Shown: piece after piece, positions 43,618-52,757 of the stretch
Layout of the letters: every line of letters starts with the position of its first letter
Numbering within the stretch: the first letter of the stretch is position 1
The notes under the pieces: generated by a model
Seen by the model: the letters and a program-made list of their open reading frames with translations, nothing else
Told to the model about the DNA's origin: nothing
Databases searched by the model: none
Source of the DNA: Salinibacter grassmerensis
GTDB lineage: Bacteria > Bacteroidota > Rhodothermia > Rhodothermales > Salinibacteraceae
Length of the DNA stretch: 64,000 nucleotides
Reading direction: 5' to 3'
NCBI RefSeq assembly: GCF_947077765.1
Contig: NZ_CAMTTF010000005.1
Location: forward strand, 57,501-121,500
Program-made: the position numbers and the translations under genes

Positions 43618-44721
43618 ATGCCGACCTCCCCCTCCTCTGCCCCCGACCTCAAACAGCGCTGGAACGCGTTTCGGGATCGCCACCCCGATGTCCGCATCCG
43701 CACCGCCGCCGACCGAATGGGCGTGAGCGAGGCGGAGCTCGTGGCCACCGGCTGTGGCGAGCACGTCACGCGCCTCCGCGACGGCTGGCGCGCCCTCCTG
43801 AGCCGCCTTCACACACTCGGCCCGGTGACGGCGCTCACCCGCAACGACGCCGCCGTCCACGAAACGACGGGGGTCTACCGCGACATCGAGTTTACCGGCA
43901 CTCACAACCTGGGCCTCGTGCTGGAGGACAACATCGACCTGCGCCTATTTATGGACCACTGGCATCTCGGCTTCGCCGTGGAGACGCCCCGGGACGGGGA
44001 GCGAGGCGACGTGCGCCGGAGCCTCCAATTTTTTGATCGCGACGGCACTGCGGTCCACAGGGTGTTCCTGACGCGTGAGAGCGACCGCGACGCCTACGAC
44101 GCGCTCGTGGACGCGCACCGCCACGACGACCAGTCCCCGGAGCAGTCCATTGCGCGGGGAGAGGATAATACATCAGCGACATCCCAGTCGGAGGGAGGCA
44201 GTGGCCCCCAGACTGCGCCCGATTCAGACATCGACGTAGAGGAGTTTCTGCACGATTGGAGCGAACTGGAGGACACACACGATTTCTTCCCGCTCCTCAG
44301 CGAGTACGACGTTTCGCGGGGCCAGGCCCTGCGGCTGGGGGAGGGGCGCTTTACCCGCCGCGTGCCGGACACGGCCCTGCGCCACACGCTCCAGGCTGCC
44401 GCCGAGCAGGAGACGCCCATCATGGTGTTCGTGGGGAGCCCGGGCTGCCTCCAGATCCACACCGGCCCCGTCCAGACGCTCAAGGCCACGCCGCCGTGGT
44501 ACAACGTGCTCGACCCGGACTTCCAGCTCCGTCTCAACGAGGAGAGAATCGACCAGGCCTGGGTGGTACAGAAGCCCACGACCGACGGCCGGGTCACCTC
44601 CCTGGAACTGATGGACGCGAACGGCGGCATCATTGCCCGCCTCTTCGGCGAGCGCAAGGACGGCCAGTCGGAGCGGGCCGACTGGCGCTCCATCCTCGAG
44701 GGCCAGCCGTCCGCGCCGTAG
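43618..44721 (+). CDS. hmuS: Hemin-degrading/heme-trafficking factor HmuS
   Basis: 367 residues with the internal duplication of the HmuS/HemS/ChuS family. The first half begins LKQRWNAFRDRHPDVRIRTA and AAVHETTGVYRDIEF; the second half has PIMVFVGSPGCLQIHTGPVQ and ELMDANGGIIARLFGERKDG. A polar, acidic linker of about 40 residues joins the halves. In other bacteria it accepts heme after import and degrades or traffics it. Cytoplasmic; no signal peptide. Confidence 0.92.
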   Translation: MPTSPSSAPDLKQRWNAFRDRHPDVRIRTAADRMGVSEAELVATGCGEHVTRLRDGWRALLSRLHTLGPVTALTRNDAAVHETTGVYRDIEFTGTHNLGLVLEDNIDLRLFMDHWHLGFAVETPRDGERGDVRRSLQFFDRDGTAVHRVFLTRESDRDAYDALVDAHRHDDQSPEQSIARGEDNTSATSQSEGGSGPQTAPDSDIDVEEFLHDWSELEDTHDFFPLLSEYDVSRGQALRLGEGRFTRRVPDTALRHTLQAAAEQETPIMVFVGSPGCLQIHTGPVQTLKATPPWYNVLDPDFQLRLNEERIDQAWVVQKPTTDGRVTSLELMDANGGIIARLFGERKDGQSERADWRSILEGQPSAP

Positions 44722-44792
44722 TCCCGACCCTACGCCTTCTTATACCTTCTGCCTCGCGCTCTCCACAACCACTTTCTCCACGTCCCATACCC

Positions 44793-45215
44793 ATGCACAA
44801 TCTCCACGGCCCCGACCGACTGTTCGAGACCCGATACGGCGACGTCCTGAAGTGCGCATGCTGCGATCGCATCCAAATTACGTTCCGCGAGCACACGCTG
44901 CTGGTGGACGAGGACGAACTGGAAGTGCTGACCGACACGATCAAGCACGCCTGGGAAACCGTGCGCGACGCAGAAGGGCAGGATCGGTGGGAGCTCCAGG
45001 CCGGAACCGACGCCGGTCCCGTGTCCATCACGCTCGCCGAGCCGTCGCTCCGCACGCTCCACATCCTTCTTCAGGGCGCGTGGTCGATGTACTCGCTTCA
45101 GGAGCGGATGCGGGCCGTGGTGGGCGACGCGGACGACCGAGAGGCCCGCGACGTGCTGCACGACCACGTACCGCCCGCCTCGTCGCAGTGGGGCGGCCTT
45201 GGTGAGTCCTCGTAA
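44793..45215 (+). CDS. Small Cys-pair protein at the end of the heme locus (DUF6686-like)
   Basis: 140 residues from ATG 44793. Near the N-terminus is YGDVLKCACCDRIQITFREH, a CxCC cluster next to short strands, followed by a helix-rich domain with ITLAEPSLRTLHILLQ. The pattern recalls small proteins annotated DUF6686 in Bacteroidota heme loci; that match is from memory and tentative. It has no signal peptide. Position 71 bases after hmuS suggests a cytoplasmic role in heme or iron handling. Confidence 0.6.
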   Translation: MHNLHGPDRLFETRYGDVLKCACCDRIQITFREHTLLVDEDELEVLTDTIKHAWETVRDAEGQDRWELQAGTDAGPVSITLAEPSLRTLHILLQGAWSMYSLQERMRAVVGDADDREARDVLHDHVPPASSQWGGLGESS

Positions 45216-45242
45216 GTCCGTTCGGCGTCCCATATCCCCTCT

Positions 45243-45336
45243 ATGGCCGACAACGCCTTGCCCCAACGATTCGACGTGGGGCGCCCCTCTCTTCCTCGGC
45301 GCCACACTCGGCATACTCTTCCTCACCGAGCTGTAG
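45243..45336 (+). pseudogene. Frameshifted 30-residue membrane microprotein
   Basis: ATG 45243 starts MADNALP, then the frame is lost at a CCCC run (45261-45264). Dropping one C gives an uninterrupted NDSTWGAPLFLGATLGILFL ending TEL and a TAG stop at 45334-45336, a clean membrane helix. Either a one-base insertion has inactivated the gene or the base is an error. It lies between the heme locus and a TonB receptor gene on the other strand. Confidence 0.45.
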
Positions 45337-45372
45337 GGCTTGACTTCGGCGGGTAGGCCGCCACGCGCTCTG

Positions 45373-47295
45373 TTACAGCGCCACCTCCGCCCCGACCAGG
45401 AGCGTACGGCCCGGCATCGGCGCGTCGAAGATCTCGCTGTACTGCCGGTCGAAGGCATTGCGGAGCTCGACGGACAGCGTGGTGCGGGCGCCGGAGAGGC
45501 GCGTGTTGTAGGCCAGGCGCCCGTGCACCAGCCCGTAGCGGTCGGTCGCCAGGGACGCATCGCGCAGTCGATTCTTCCACAGTCCCTGCAAGCCCAGCGT
45601 CACGGCCCCGGCCCGCACCGACGCACTGCCCTGCAGTTGGTGACGAGCCTCATTGAGGCCGTACTTGTAGGCGGAAGGCGGCTTCTGCCCGTCGAGGCTG
45701 GCGTCGAGGAGCGTGTAGGCCGCGTCGAGACTTACGCCCACGGCACCGAGGGCCCGGTCAAACGACAACTCGGTTTCGAGCCCTGTGGTGGTGGTACGGT
45801 CCAGATTTTGGGCCTCAAACACCGTTTCCGTCTCATTCCGGAGATAGTCGATGGCGTTGTCGGTCCTGCGGTGAAAGCCCGTCGCGGAAAGCGACAGATT
45901 CGCGGGCAGGCGCACGTCCACGCCTGCCTCCCCCGACCAGGCGGTCTCGGCCGTGAGGTCGGCGTTGCCCTGGTTGCTGGGCGAATCGATGAAGCGCTCC
46001 AGGAAGTTCGGGGCCCGCACCACGCGCCCCCCACCCGCACGGAGCGTCGTCGGCCCGAGGTTATAGGCCACGTACAACTGGGGGGTCGGCTCCGTCCCGT
46101 ACGTGGGGTCGTAGTCGACGCGCGTGCTCTGGTTGATCGTGAGACGGGAGGTGGCACGCCAGCGCAGGCTCACAAAGGTCCCGACGGACTGGTCGCCGTG
46201 CACCCCGTCCCGGTTGCTGTCGACCCTGCGGAGGCCGGCGGAGGCGCCGCCGGTCACCCGGACGCTGCTCCACGTGCGCGACCCCTGTCCCTGCACCCGA
46301 AGGCGGCGACTGATGTGGGTATTGGCGCCCACATTGGGATTGTATGTATACCGGTCGCGGTGCTGCTTGCCGAAGAGTTGGATCTGCCAGGGCGTGTTGC
46401 CCTCCCCGGCACTTGCCAGACGGCTCTGCACCCAGAACGTCGAGGTTGCCTCTCGGGCTCGGTCCGTGGAAAAGTCCGAGTAGAAGTGGTATCCCCCAAA
46501 TTCGCGGTCGTCCACCCCGGCTCGGGTGTAGAGCGTTGCGCCCTCAAGGTCCCGTGACACAGCGGCCGTAGCCGTCCGTCGCTCGAAATCCGTCTGTACC
46601 GTGCTCGAGAGATTGCTTCCCTCTGGCGGCTGGTCCGCCGACACACTTCGGCCGTCGCTTCCCTGTACCGAGGCCGCGGCGCTCACGGCCGTCTGGTCCC
46701 CTGCGGTGCGGGCCGCCGCCCCCATGTCGTAGAAATTGTTCTTTCCGTACCGGCTGTCAATCCGGGCCGTGGTTCCGTCCGCCTGCACATCCGTCCCGCG
46801 GAGGGCCGTCTTCGTGATGAGATGGACCACCCCGCCCAGGGCATCGGGGCCGTAGAGGGCCGTCGCCGGGCCGTGAAGCACCTCTACACGGGCAATTTCT
46901 GAGAGGGGCACCGGCAGGTCCATCAAAAAGTGGCCCGTGTACGGATCGTTGATGCGCGCTCCGTCCAGCAGCAGAAGGACGCCGTTGAACGTGGAGCCCC
47001 GCATCGTGAGGTCGCTCTGCACGCCAAAGCCGCCCCGACTCTTCACGTCCAGCCCCGCCGCGACGTTGAGCAGCTGGTCCACGCTGTTGACGGACAGGGA
47101 CTGGATGTCTTGCTGCGTGTACACGCTCACGCGGCGCCCCGTCTCCTGCGCCGCCGAGGCCATGCGGGAGGCCGTCACCACGACGCTGTCGGCCATCTGC
47201 ACCCGGAACGCCACGTCGGACGTGTCTTGGGCCCGGGCGGGCGTGACCACCAATAGAACAAGCAAGCACGGAAGAAGCAGTCGAGAAGGACGCAT
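45373..47295 (-). CDS. TonB-dependent outer-membrane receptor (BtuB-like size)
   Basis: 640 residues from ATG 47295, with a signal peptide (LLLPCLLVLLVVTPARAQ). Plug landmarks are DSVVVTASRMASAAQETGRR, LTMRGSTFNGVLLLLDGARI and EVLHGPATALYGPDALGGVV; the barrel ends at a terminal VALeu-type strand (LLVGAEVAL). Size and the short TonB box resemble BtuB-type receptors, but no cobalamin riboswitch is visible upstream, so the substrate is unknown. It is divergent from a rhodanese gene. Confidence 0.9.
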   Translation of the reverse strand: MRPSRLLLPCLLVLLVVTPARAQDTSDVAFRVQMADSVVVTASRMASAAQETGRRVSVYTQQDIQSLSVNSVDQLLNVAAGLDVKSRGGFGVQSDLTMRGSTFNGVLLLLDGARINDPYTGHFLMDLPVPLSEIARVEVLHGPATALYGPDALGGVVHLITKTALRGTDVQADGTTARIDSRYGKNNFYDMGAAARTAGDQTAVSAAASVQGSDGRSVSADQPPEGSNLSSTVQTDFERRTATAAVSRDLEGATLYTRAGVDDREFGGYHFYSDFSTDRAREATSTFWVQSRLASAGEGNTPWQIQLFGKQHRDRYTYNPNVGANTHISRRLRVQGQGSRTWSSVRVTGGASAGLRRVDSNRDGVHGDQSVGTFVSLRWRATSRLTINQSTRVDYDPTYGTEPTPQLYVAYNLGPTTLRAGGGRVVRAPNFLERFIDSPSNQGNADLTAETAWSGEAGVDVRLPANLSLSATGFHRRTDNAIDYLRNETETVFEAQNLDRTTTTGLETELSFDRALGAVGVSLDAAYTLLDASLDGQKPPSAYKYGLNEARHQLQGSASVRAGAVTLGLQGLWKNRLRDASLATDRYGLVHGRLAYNTRLSGARTTLSVELRNAFDRQYSEIFDAPMPGRTLLVGAEVAL

Positions 47296-47505
47296 GTCAG
47301 GGACGGAGATGAATGCAACGATGAACCGGCGGCGATCAACGACTGCACTGAGGGGCAGATCCGCCTCCCTTCCAGAGACTTTTTGAAGACGTGTAACGCC
47401 TCGCCTCCCTGCGGCGACGGAGGATCCTGCGCCGGACGCCGCCGATTTCGGAGTGTTACCCATAGACACGTCCTCCTCGCTGCTCTATCCCGTTCCTCCG
47501 TCGAC

Positions 47506-47847
47506 TTGCCCGAGTCACTGAAAACTGTTTCCGCTGATGACCTCGAGGACACGCTCGAAAGCGAGCACCCGCCGGTTCTCATCACCACCCTGCCGCGGGA
47601 GGCCCACGTGGCGAAGCACATTCCAGGCTCCGTCAACGTTCCGGTTGACGACATCGAACAGGTGGAGACGCTCGTGCCCGACAGGGACGCGCCCGTCGTG
47701 GTGTACTGCGCCAATGCGGAGTGTGACGTCTCCCCCAAGGCCGCCCGGGCCCTTGAAGAGAAGGGCTACAAAAACGTGATCGACTTTGAGGACGGCCACG
47801 CTGGATGGCGGCGGGCGGGCTATCCGCTGGTCGGCGAGAAGAGCTAG
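47506..47847 (+). CDS. Single-domain rhodanese-like protein
   Basis: 113 residues from a TTG at 47506 (the best start; no ATG fits). The rhodanese fold shows VSADDLEDTLESEHPPVLIT, HIPGSVNVPVDDI and the active-site loop VVVYCANAECDVSPKAAR, then GYKNVIDFEDGHAGWRRAGY. The catalytic cysteine is the one in VYCANAE. Such proteins carry sulfur from persulfides. There is no signal peptide. The gene is divergent from the TonB receptor. Confidence 0.82.
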   Translation: MPESLKTVSADDLEDTLESEHPPVLITTLPREAHVAKHIPGSVNVPVDDIEQVETLVPDRDAPVVVYCANAECDVSPKAARALEEKGYKNVIDFEDGHAGWRRAGYPLVGEKS

Positions 47848-48091
47848 CCGCACATGCGGCGATATCAAAACCACTACGGGCGGGGCGACCGCCCACCAAC
47901 GCGCCCCATTCGCCGTTCAAGCCAGCCCGGTCGCCGGAACGGGGAGTTGCGGACCGCTTTTTCCAACGTGATTCTACGAGCACGCGACGCCGCTATCGCC
48001 CTGCGTGGGCAATTCGTTCCCCACCGCCGCACCACGTGCCTGAGTGATCTGTTGGGGAGGGTCGCACACTCCGTCCAGATCTCTTATCCGT

Positions 48092-50398
48092 ATGCGTCAC
48101 GTTCGCGCCGTCGCTCTCCTCGGCCTCTGTGCCGTCGTCTTGAGCCTCTCGGGGCCCCCCGCGCTTGGGCAGGAGCGTGCCAGTCTCAACGGATACGTGC
48201 GCGACGCGGAGACAGGGGAGACTCTGCTTCAGGCCAACGTCGTTGTGGAGGGCACCAGCCGGGGCGTCGCCACCAACAACGACGGGTACTACACGCTCCG
48301 GGCCCTCCCGCCCGGCCCGCAGACGATCGTGGTTTCCTACCTCGGCTATCAGACCCACACGGAGACGGTCACCTTGGGGGCCGGCGAGACAAAGCGCCTC
48401 GACGTAGAGCTCGCGCCCGCCGATCTGCAGACGGAGGAGGTCGTCGTGACCGGCGAACAGGACGACGCCAGTGAGCAGCGCATGGGGCTCGACAAGCTCC
48501 CCATCGCGACGATCACCGAACTCCCCTCCGTCCTGACGCCGGACCTCTTCCGCTCTCTCGCGCTGCTGCCGGGCGTCACCACGGCCTCGGACTACTCCAG
48601 CAACCTGTACATCCGGGGCGGCGGGCCGGCCCAGACCCTCATCCAGCTCGACCGCACGACCGTCTACAACCCGACCCACTTCTTCGGGTTCTTTTCCACC
48701 TTCAACCCCGACGCCATCAAGGACGTGCAGCTTTACAAGGGCACCTATCCGGCCGAGTACGGGGGGCGACTGGGGAGCGTCGTCGACATTTACAACAAGG
48801 ACGGAAATCGGCGCGAGACCACCGGGGGGCTTAGCCTGAGCACGCTGGCGACCCGGGGCTATATCGAAGGGCCCTACGGCGGACGCGACGACGACCCGGC
48901 GGGCTCCTACATGGTGGCCGTGCGCCGCTCCACGCTCGAACCGTTGCTCGCGGCGCTGGACGACGTGGACGGGCTCCCCGACACCTTCTACTTCTACGAC
49001 GTGAACGCGAAGGCCACCTACGACGCAGGGCCCAATGACGACCTCTCGCTGGCCGTGTACGGCGGGCAGGACCAGCTCCTTCTTCGGCCCGGCGACGGGC
49101 AGGAGTTCGACGTGGGCTACGGCAACCGAACCCTCAGCGCCGACTGGACCCACCTCTTCTCTGATCAGCTGTTCTCGACGCTCACGGTCGCGGGCTCCCG
49201 CTACGAGAGCACGCCGGTGTTTGAGCTCGGCGGGACCCGCTTCACCCAGACGAACGAAGTCAGCGACGCGTCACTGAAGGCGGGCGTGGAATACGTCCCG
49301 GGCGACCAGCACACCGTGGAGGCCGGGCTGCACGCCAGTCGCCTCACGTTCCAGTTGCGGAGCACGTTCGACGGGAACGAAACCTTCAACCAGCGCCTGC
49401 AGGGCGAGCAGGCGGCCCTCTACTTGAAGGACACCTACACCCCGGCCTCGGACTGGACGATCCGGGGCGGACTGAGGGCGACCTACTTTTCGGAGGGGAC
49501 CTACCTGCGGCTCGCCCCGCGGCTCTCGGTCAAGCACGACCTCACATCGTCGGTGCAGCTGCAGGCCGCCTACGGCCGCTACCACCAGTTTCTTACGCTG
49601 GAGACGAGTCAGCTCTTCACGGCCTTCGACTCCTGGCTCATGACCGACGAGGGCCTGCTCCCCTCCTACGGAGACCAGTTTGCCCTGGGCGTCAACGCCC
49701 AGTTGGGGGACGCGTGGCGCCTCGAGGTCGAGGGCTACGCCCGCACCATGCGGGACCTGTTCGAGCTGGACCCCTTTCTGCCCGACGCGGCGGGCGTGCC
49801 GTACGCCGATCGCTTTCAGGTAGGCGACGGGCGCGCCTACGGCACAGAGGTGCTCATCCGGCGTCCAGAGGGCCGCCTAAACGGGTTTCTGAGCTACACC
49901 CTCAGCCGCACCGAGCGGCGCTTCCCAAACGTCAACCCGTCCGAAGCGGGCACACCGCAGTACTACCCGCCCAACTTCGACCGCACGCACGAGCTCACGC
50001 TCGCCCTCAATTACCACTTCACCGACCAGTGGCGGGCGTCCGGCACCTTCAACTACGCCACCGGCCAGGCCTACACGCAGCCCAAGCAACGCTACGAGCT
50101 GGTGAACAGTCCCTTCTCGTTCAGCCCGGGCGTGGGAGGAGCCCAGAACGTGCTCGTGAGTCCCTTCAACAACGCACGCCTGCCCCCTTACCACCGGCTT
50201 GACGTGGGCGTGGCCCGGACCGGGCAATTTTTCGGGATTGCCGAGTACGAACTGCAGTTGCAGGCCATCAACGCCTATGGGCGGCGCAACGTCTGGTTTT
50301 ACCAGTTCGAGAACGAGTCGGACGGCACGCTCGACCGATCCGTGACGCCCCAAATTCCCATTCCGGTGCCGAATGTCTCGTTCTCCCTCACGTTCTGA
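48092..50398 (+). CDS. TonB-dependent receptor with carboxypeptidase-regulatory N-terminal domain
   Basis: 768 residues from ATG 48092. Signal peptide, then a CarboxypepD_reg-like domain (SLNGYVRDAETGETLLQANV, NNDGYYTLRALPPGPQTIVV), then a plug with NLYIRGGGPAQTLIQLDRTT and TYPAEYGGRLGSVVDIYNKD, and a barrel ending in NVSFSLTF. This layout is characteristic of Bacteroidota receptors for complex substrates. A DUF4249 lipoprotein follows after about 50 bases, the usual pairing in this line. Confidence 0.92.
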   Translation: MRHVRAVALLGLCAVVLSLSGPPALGQERASLNGYVRDAETGETLLQANVVVEGTSRGVATNNDGYYTLRALPPGPQTIVVSYLGYQTHTETVTLGAGETKRLDVELAPADLQTEEVVVTGEQDDASEQRMGLDKLPIATITELPSVLTPDLFRSLALLPGVTTASDYSSNLYIRGGGPAQTLIQLDRTTVYNPTHFFGFFSTFNPDAIKDVQLYKGTYPAEYGGRLGSVVDIYNKDGNRRETTGGLSLSTLATRGYIEGPYGGRDDDPAGSYMVAVRRSTLEPLLAALDDVDGLPDTFYFYDVNAKATYDAGPNDDLSLAVYGGQDQLLLRPGDGQEFDVGYGNRTLSADWTHLFSDQLFSTLTVAGSRYESTPVFELGGTRFTQTNEVSDASLKAGVEYVPGDQHTVEAGLHASRLTFQLRSTFDGNETFNQRLQGEQAALYLKDTYTPASDWTIRGGLRATYFSEGTYLRLAPRLSVKHDLTSSVQLQAAYGRYHQFLTLETSQLFTAFDSWLMTDEGLLPSYGDQFALGVNAQLGDAWRLEVEGYARTMRDLFELDPFLPDAAGVPYADRFQVGDGRAYGTEVLIRRPEGRLNGFLSYTLSRTERRFPNVNPSEAGTPQYYPPNFDRTHELTLALNYHFTDQWRASGTFNYATGQAYTQPKQRYELVNSPFSFSPGVGGAQNVLVSPFNNARLPPYHRLDVGVARTGQFFGIAEYELQLQAINAYGRRNVWFYQFENESDGTLDRSVTPQIPIPVPNVSFSLTF

Positions 50399-50452
50399 CC
50401 CGGCGCGGCGTGTCTCGCCCCCTGCGTGCCCCCCAACTACTTCTCTGCATCC

Positions 50453-51418
50453 ATGCGCCGTCTGGTTCTTCTTCTCTTGCCCCTGCTCTTCACGGCTGGG
50501 CTCGTCGGCTGCGACACCACCACCGCCCCCACCCCCGAGACACAGGTCGTCGTGGAGGCCTATCTACAGGGCGGCGCGTCCATGCCCCCGGTCCGCCTCA
50601 CCCGCAGTGTCGGCACGAACGAAGCCTACGTGGCCTCCGAGACGGCTGTGAGGGGGGCAACCGTGGAGGTGCGCCGCCTGAGCGACGGGGGGACGCCCAC
50701 CGAAACAGTCGGCTTCAGCGAGCGAGAGCCGGGCATATACCGGCCCGACGCCGCGTCGCGAGTGCGCCCCCGCACGACCTACGAGCTGTCCGTGACCACG
50801 GACGAGGCGACCCTGACCGCCACCACCACCGTACCGGACACGATCTCGATCGTGGATGCCAAGAATACGACGGCAGTGCACGGGGACACCACCCGGCAGC
50901 CCGCCTTCACGATCACCCCGCCGGAAAGTGACCGCGAGCAGCAGGCTGTGCTCGTGATCACCTCCACTTCTCTGGCCGACTTCGGGCGGCCGGAGTCTCA
51001 GTTGCGCCGGGGACTGACGCCGTTCTACGCAGACCTCTACGACTCAGACGAGGACAGCATCCGCACCTACCGCACCACCTCTTCGGGGGTGCGGAACGAG
51101 GCGAACTTCACCCGCGACGCGAACGGGCGGATTACCACGGCCCTCCCATGGATCTCTGTGGCCTTCTACGGCCCGAACGAGATCGGCGTCCACGTCATTG
51201 ACGACAACCTGTTCAACCTCATCCGCTCCCAGCAGGCCCAGTCGCCGGGCGGGCCGGGCGGCGGGCTCGGCCCCGGGGAGATTCCGAATGTCATTGAGGA
51301 CGTGGAGGGCGGCACCGGCGTCTTTGCCAGCTACGTGAAGGCCACCCGGGACGTCACGATCCAGTGTCCGCCTTCGCTTACCCCGGACGAATGCCCGGCC
51401 TTCGCGGCGTTTCCGTAG
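50453..51418 (+). CDS. DUF4249 lipoprotein
   Basis: 321 residues from ATG 50453; lipobox LVGC (FTAGLVGCDTTT). The body begins with the DUF4249 strand pattern ETQVVVEAYLQGG and later has VRPRTTYELSVTTDEATLTA TTTVP-type strands, ending near two cysteines (QCPPSLTPDEC). The family has no established activity but occurs directly downstream of TonB receptors, so it may be a surface partner of the receptor before it. The overlapping start at 50426 is not chosen because the signal is worse. Confidence 0.85.
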   Translation: MRRLVLLLLPLLFTAGLVGCDTTTAPTPETQVVVEAYLQGGASMPPVRLTRSVGTNEAYVASETAVRGATVEVRRLSDGGTPTETVGFSEREPGIYRPDAASRVRPRTTYELSVTTDEATLTATTTVPDTISIVDAKNTTAVHGDTTRQPAFTITPPESDREQQAVLVITSTSLADFGRPESQLRRGLTPFYADLYDSDEDSIRTYRTTSSGVRNEANFTRDANGRITTALPWISVAFYGPNEIGVHVIDDNLFNLIRSQQAQSPGGPGGGLGPGEIPNVIEDVEGGTGVFASYVKATRDVTIQCPPSLTPDECPAFAAFP

Positions 51419-51426
51419 CCGATCGT

Positions 51427-51455
51427 CCCCAACGACGGCCTCGGGGCCGTTGGGG
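51427..51455. terminator. Hairpin between convergent genes
   Basis: CCCCAACG-N13-CGTTGGGG forms an 8-bp stem, with a further GGCC/GGCC pairing inside, in the 37-base gap between two convergent genes. No clear T-run is adjacent, so bidirectional termination is probable but not certain. Confidence 0.45.
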
Positions 51456-52277
51456 CTATGCCTCGGACGGACGCCCCGACCCCACCTGCGCCTGTCGCCG
51501 CTCTCCAATGTACCCTCCCACGAGGGACGCGACGAGGCCAATGACGAGAACGAGGGCCATGCGCCCGTAAGAGAGAATGTTGGCGCCGCCAAGTGCGACG
51601 ACGAAGACGTCGATCAGGAGGACGAGCGTGATGAGGCCCGCGACGGCCGCCTCGTACGATGTGTCCCCCGGCGAGCGGAACGCGCAGACGTATCCGGTGG
51701 CCTCCAGCCCCAAAAAGACGACAAGCAGCATCACCCAGGCGTAGGGCGCGTCAATGGCAGCCGCCGGATTTCCGAAGAGGCCGAAGACCCAAATCACGAA
51801 GTTCACCAGGAATAGGCTCACGGCGAATCCGAGGATGGTTCCGGCCATGACCCAGTCCCAGGACAGCGCCGCGGACTCCGATTCGGCGTAGGTCCGCTGC
51901 AGCGTCTCTCCGGCCCATGCTCCCCCGAACGTGAGGACGAGCCCGTTGAGGAAAGCGACGACCATCGTGTACGTGAAGGCCCCGTCACTCACGAGGGAAT
52001 CGAACGCCTGCAGGCCGAGCGCCGAAATGATAAAGTAGGCCGCGACGGCCACCAGTACCGCCGCCAGGGCCGGCTCCAGCACCGTCTCGCCCTCACTCAG
52101 GGCCCCATAGGTCGCCCCCGCGAGGATAAAGCCGGAGATCATGGCGAGCAAGGGGAAAGTGGGGGCCCCAAACGCATTTCCGGTCATCCAGGTAAAGAGC
52201 ACGACGAAGACCACGCCAGTGAGGAAGGACCCCACGATGGCCCGGGGATCAAAGCGAAAGGCAGAACGAGTAGACAT
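51456..52277 (-). CDS. Polytopic membrane protein of unknown family
   Basis: 273 residues from ATG 52277 with about seven membrane helices (for example VGSFLTGVVFVVLFTWMTGN, VAGLITLVLLIDVFVVALGG). Short cytoplasmic loops carry the few charges. A motif ERRQAQ near the end and a C-terminal Ser/Glu tail follow the last helix. No family is recognised. It stands alone, convergent with the DUF4249 gene. Confidence 0.7.
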   Translation of the reverse strand: MSTRSAFRFDPRAIVGSFLTGVVFVVLFTWMTGNAFGAPTFPLLAMISGFILAGATYGALSEGETVLEPALAAVLVAVAAYFIISALGLQAFDSLVSDGAFTYTMVVAFLNGLVLTFGGAWAGETLQRTYAESESAALSWDWVMAGTILGFAVSLFLVNFVIWVFGLFGNPAAAIDAPYAWVMLLVVFLGLEATGYVCAFRSPGDTSYEAAVAGLITLVLLIDVFVVALGGANILSYGRMALVLVIGLVASLVGGYIGERRQAQVGSGRPSEA

Positions 52278-52757
52278 TACGTATCGGGATTCAACTCGTG
52301 AGGAGTCGGGTAAGAGAGCATGCGGAGGCGGGAGCAATCACTGGGCCCAACCGGCGCTCCGTCACCCCCCAATATAAGAATACGAAGCTCAGAAGAAAGC
52401 CGGCCGAGCGCCTGCAGATCAGCCGGTTCAACGGGTGCCGCTCTCTTCGCCTATCCGCCCTGAGACCCCCAATTCACTTGGTTAAATCCGCATGACCCCA
52501 TCGGAACCCCTTGTTTCGGAGCAGGTGGGACGATACACTACACAGTTCCGAGGAAAAAGTGATGCCTGAAGAGCAAAGGCACTGTTCTGGGTACGTCGAC
52601 ATGCGTTTCCTGGAGGGCGGGGGGAGCCGCCCCCGTCACGGTCTTTTCCCCACGCACGGTCTCGTCTCCACGAGCGTCGGCCCTGCCCGTAGCCCCCCGC
52701 AGGGCATCGTCACGCTCGCGCCTCCCTGCACTGACTACCGACCAGCCTGCCTGCTTC
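52278..52757. other. Leader and intergenic region before fabF
   Basis: 480 bases without a supportable gene. GGGCGG-N6-CCGCCC at 52615-52632 is a short hairpin followed at a distance by TCTTTT (52642 on), perhaps a weak terminator or leader structure. The AT-rich patch near 52365-52400 could hold the promoter of the membrane-protein gene on the other strand. Confidence 0.35.

Noticed and set aside
47296-47505. Possible cobalamin or other riboswitch upstream of the BtuB-sized TonB receptor
   Set aside because: I looked for the B12-box and TPP core elements on the minus strand and could not find them; the region is GC-rich without the conserved blocks.
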